From DATFAS01 sp035254305 (lineage in GTDB: Bacteria; Bacillota; Bacilli; Aneurinibacillales; RAOX-1), in assembly GCA_035254305.1 (NCBI GenBank), contig DATFAS010000148.1, positions 1 to 6,526 of the forward strand: DNA of 6,526 nucleotides. The letters are read 5' to 3'. Made by a program: the position numbers and the translations under genes. The notes below the pieces were generated by a model, which was given only the letters and a program-made list of their open reading frames with translations, was not told the DNA's origin and did no database searches. Numbering within the stretch: position 1 is the first letter of the stretch; every line of letters begins with the position of its first letter. This document shows positions 4,670-6,526 of the stretch, one piece after another.

Positions 4670-6358
4670 TTAAAATTTAAATTTTTGAATTTGTAATTGA
4701 AGCTGTTCGGCCAAATGAGCCAAGGAGCTGGCTGAAGCCGTAACCTCCTCCATAGAAGCAAGCTGTTCCTCTGATGAGGTAGCCATGCTTTGTGAATTTC
4801 CAACAGCCTGCTCAGAAACAGCAGCAACGGATTCAATCATTTCGACCATCATTTGAGAGCTTGCGTTCACTTTTTCCACAATAGCAGAAACCTCTTGGGA
4901 CTGGGCGGAAACTCCTTCTATGATCTTTGAGATATTCTCGAATGTACCCCCTGTTTGTTTGACCTGCGCCATCCCCTCATCAACGGCTTGATTTCCATCC
5001 AACATGGCCATAACGGCATTTTGAGTTTCATCCTGTATTTGTTGAATTAAATGACTGATTTTCTTTGCGGCACTGCCAGATTGTTCCGCTAGCTTACGAA
5101 CCTCTTCCGCAACAACGGCAAAACCCTTTCCATGCTCACCAGCTCTTGCAGCCTCAATCGCTGCATTTAATGCCAATAGATTCGTCTGAGCCGCAATTTC
5201 CGTGATGATGGTAACAATCTGTCCAATTTCCTTCGATTTCACACCGAGTGAATCCACAACATCAGCTGCTGCCTGAGTTTTTTGCTGAATTTTTTCCATT
5301 TGATTAACAGTTTGTGAAACCACTTCATTTCCTTGTGTCGTAACCTCATTCGCATGGATAGTCGCATCCGCCACCGATTGAATGGAGGTCGCCACCTGAC
5401 CCATTCCCTTCGAAATTTCATCGACGATTCCCCGAGTTTCTTTTGCACTCTGGCTCTGCCTTTCAGACCCAACAGACACTTCCTGTGCTGCAAGGGTGAT
5501 TTGCTCTGTAGCTTTACTAGTCTGTTCGGCACTGGCCACTAGCTCTTCTGAAGAGGAGGCTACATGGTCAACACTTATTGCCACATGCCGTAACAAGTCA
5601 TCTAAGTTATTTTTCATAATATTAAAATAATCCGCTAAATCTTGGATCTCATCTTTTGATTTTATGTCAATGTCCTTACCTGTTAAATCTCCTTCGGCAA
5701 TCAGCTTGGTCGCCTTCGAGATCTCCACAATGGAAATCGCAATCTTTCGAGATAACCACAGCCCTAGTAATACGGTAAGAATAATAGAAGTTATATTCAT
5801 AGAAGCAAGAATTTTATTGGTCTTTTCGATATATTGTTTGTTTGCTTGTTGGAGGTCGGCCATCATTTTCACTTGGTTATCCACAAGTTGATTAGAAATT
5901 CCAATCATTTCTTTTCCAGTAGGAAACACCATGGTCGTAGCTAAACGCTTCGCTTCTTCTAGATCTGAATCAACAAGAGGGAATACAAAATTTGCTTCCT
6001 TCTGATAGTATTCATTCAGCTCCGAAAGCTTCTTTAATAATTCCTTTTGATCCTCACGCCCAGCCAAAGCCATAGAACTCTCAATAAACTTGTTCACCCT
6101 TTCAGTTGCTTGTTTATAAGCATCCAGATCAGCTTTATCTTTCGTTAGTAAATATCCTCTTAAACTACTTGTTAACCCCGAAACGTTAGCTTCAATCGCT
6201 GTTGCATAGTATCGAAGGTTAGCCTCCCGATTTAATAAACTATCATAATTACTCTCCATGCCTTTCGTTACGGTGTAGGAATAACGCCCTGTTATTCCAA
6301 GAAGAATAACAATGATTAAAAATAATCCCACAAATTTTTTCGCAATCGTCAATCTCAT
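4670..6358 (-). CDS. Methyl-accepting chemotaxis protein (membrane chemoreceptor)
   Basis: This 562-aa receptor has a short cytoplasmic start, TM1 at about 9-24, and an external helical sensor of about 160 residues (25-186). The sensor's SSLRGYLLTKDKADLDAY (64-81) is typical of CHASE3/four-helix-bundle sensor domains. TM2 is at about 187-203, HAMP at about 204-257, and the long cytoplasmic coiled-coil signalling domain at 258-562. The hairpin tip that contacts CheA and CheW is intact (EIAAQTNLLALNAAIEAARA, 387-406). Glu/Gln-rich segments such as SSSEELVASAEQ (268-279) and SSEEQLASMEEV (528-539) are candidate methylation regions. No C-terminal CheR/CheB-tethering pentapeptide is present. The ATG at 6358 follows GGGGG by 10 nt. 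It is a single-gene unit with its own terminator. The ligand cannot be predicted. Confidence 0.96.
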   Translation of the reverse strand: MRLTIAKKFVGLFLIIVILLGITGRYSYTVTKGMESNYDSLLNREANLRYYATAIEANVSGLTSSLRGYLLTKDKADLDAYKQATERVNKFIESSMALAGREDQKELLKKLSELNEYYQKEANFVFPLVDSDLEEAKRLATTMVFPTGKEMIGISNQLVDNQVKMMADLQQANKQYIEKTNKILASMNITSIILTVLLGLWLSRKIAISIVEISKATKLIAEGDLTGKDIDIKSKDEIQDLADYFNIMKNNLDDLLRHVAISVDHVASSSEELVASAEQTSKATEQITLAAQEVSVGSERQSQSAKETRGIVDEISKGMGQVATSIQSVADATIHANEVTTQGNEVVSQTVNQMEKIQQKTQAAADVVDSLGVKSKEIGQIVTIITEIAAQTNLLALNAAIEAARAGEHGKGFAVVAEEVRKLAEQSGSAAKKISHLIQQIQDETQNAVMAMLDGNQAVDEGMAQVKQTGGTFENISKIIEGVSAQSQEVSAIVEKVNASSQMMVEMIESVAAVSEQAVGNSQSMATSSEEQLASMEEVTASASSLAHLAEQLQLQIQKFKF

Positions 6359-6397
6359 TCAAGATGTGCCCCCTATTTTTTATTCCTATCATATGTG

Positions 6398-6416
6398 CCG
6401 TAGAACCCCTTCACGG
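6398..6416 (-). other. Hairpin in the chemoreceptor leader
   Basis: The leader RNA can form CCGTGAA-GGGG-TTCTACGG: seven base pairs with one bulged U and a GGGG loop. It starts about 40 nt before the chemoreceptor ATG and is not followed by a U-run, so it is not a terminator. I could not match it to a known riboswitch; it may affect RNA stability or translation. Confidence 0.4.
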
Positions 6417-6461
6417 GATTAATAGAGCAACATTGATCCTCCTACTGCAAACCTTCCAAAA

Positions 6462-6486
6462 ATATAGCCATTATAAAATATATTTA
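6462..6486 (-). promoter_or_regulatory. Candidate promoter(s) for the chemoreceptor gene
   Basis: A perfect sigma-A -10 TATAAT (6470-6475, minus) has only a poor -35 (TTTCAA, 16 bp upstream). Overlapping it, GGCTATAT (6462-6469) matches the flagellar sigma-D -10 GCCGATAT at 6 of 8 positions, with TAAA (6483-6486) 13 bp upstream, slightly closer than the usual 14-16. Motility genes in Bacillales often use sigma-D, so this is plausible but weak. The rest of the upstream sequence to the window edge is AT-rich and shows no gene. Confidence 0.35.
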
Positions 6487-6526
6487 CAATTTTGAAATCC
6501 CTTTAAAATTTTAACTTATATTTTTT

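Noticed and set aside
4513..4680. Chromosomal or plasmid replication origin (oriC) at the DnaA-box-like cluster
   Set aside because: No dnaA, dnaN, rpmH or plasmid rep gene is visible and no clear unwinding element with DnaA-trio repeats was found; a DnaA-binding regulatory cluster is the more economical reading.
5239..5891. Frames of 69-97 aa within the chemoreceptor gene
   Set aside because: All lie inside the chemoreceptor signalling or HAMP coding sequence and have no independent support.

Overview
The window looks like chromosomal DNA of a motile, probably endospore-forming member of the Bacillales (Paenibacillus/Brevibacillus-like; genus not resolved). The grounds are strong AGGAGG-type ribosome sites, TTG start use, U-tailed intrinsic terminators, Gram-positive signal peptides, a secreted subtilisin, a PucR/PutR/AdeR-type regulator, a copper-amine-oxidase-like 'stalk' surface protein and a cyclic-di-GMP-I riboswitch. 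All six genes that I support lie on the minus strand, so transcription runs from high to low coordinates. I see no convincing plus-strand gene, tRNA, rRNA, CRISPR array or mobile element.

In transcription order: (i) 6526-4637: a membrane chemoreceptor (MCP, 562 aa) with a 168-bp leader and its own terminator. (ii) 4620-4058: a helically phased cluster of DnaA-box-like 9-mers upstream of two overlapping small genes (66 and 50 aa, unrecognised), closed by a strong terminator. (iii) 4037-2353: a weak promoter with a 15-bp dyad, a cyclic-di-GMP-I (GEMM-I) aptamer, a terminator-type expression platform, then a secreted S8 subtilase (477 aa) with I9 propeptide and C-terminal Ig-like domain, then a 15-bp-stem terminator. 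(iv) 2346-1033: a sigma-A-like promoter and a PucR-family regulator (414 aa, TTG start). (v) 995 to the window edge: a secreted stalk-domain protein, open at its C-terminus. Near-perfect octapeptide repeats lie on both sides of its Cu_amine_oxidN1-like domain.

Three genes (chemoreceptor, riboswitch-controlled protease, repetitive surface protein) fit a motile/sessile and cell-surface theme. The riboswitch ties protease expression directly to c-di-GMP. The terminators make most genes separate transcription units, so any cooperation is inferred from theme and adjacency, not from an operon. The observations most worth a second look are the phased DnaA-box array, the riboswitch-protease pairing, the repeat-flanked stalk protein and the overlapping small-gene pair.
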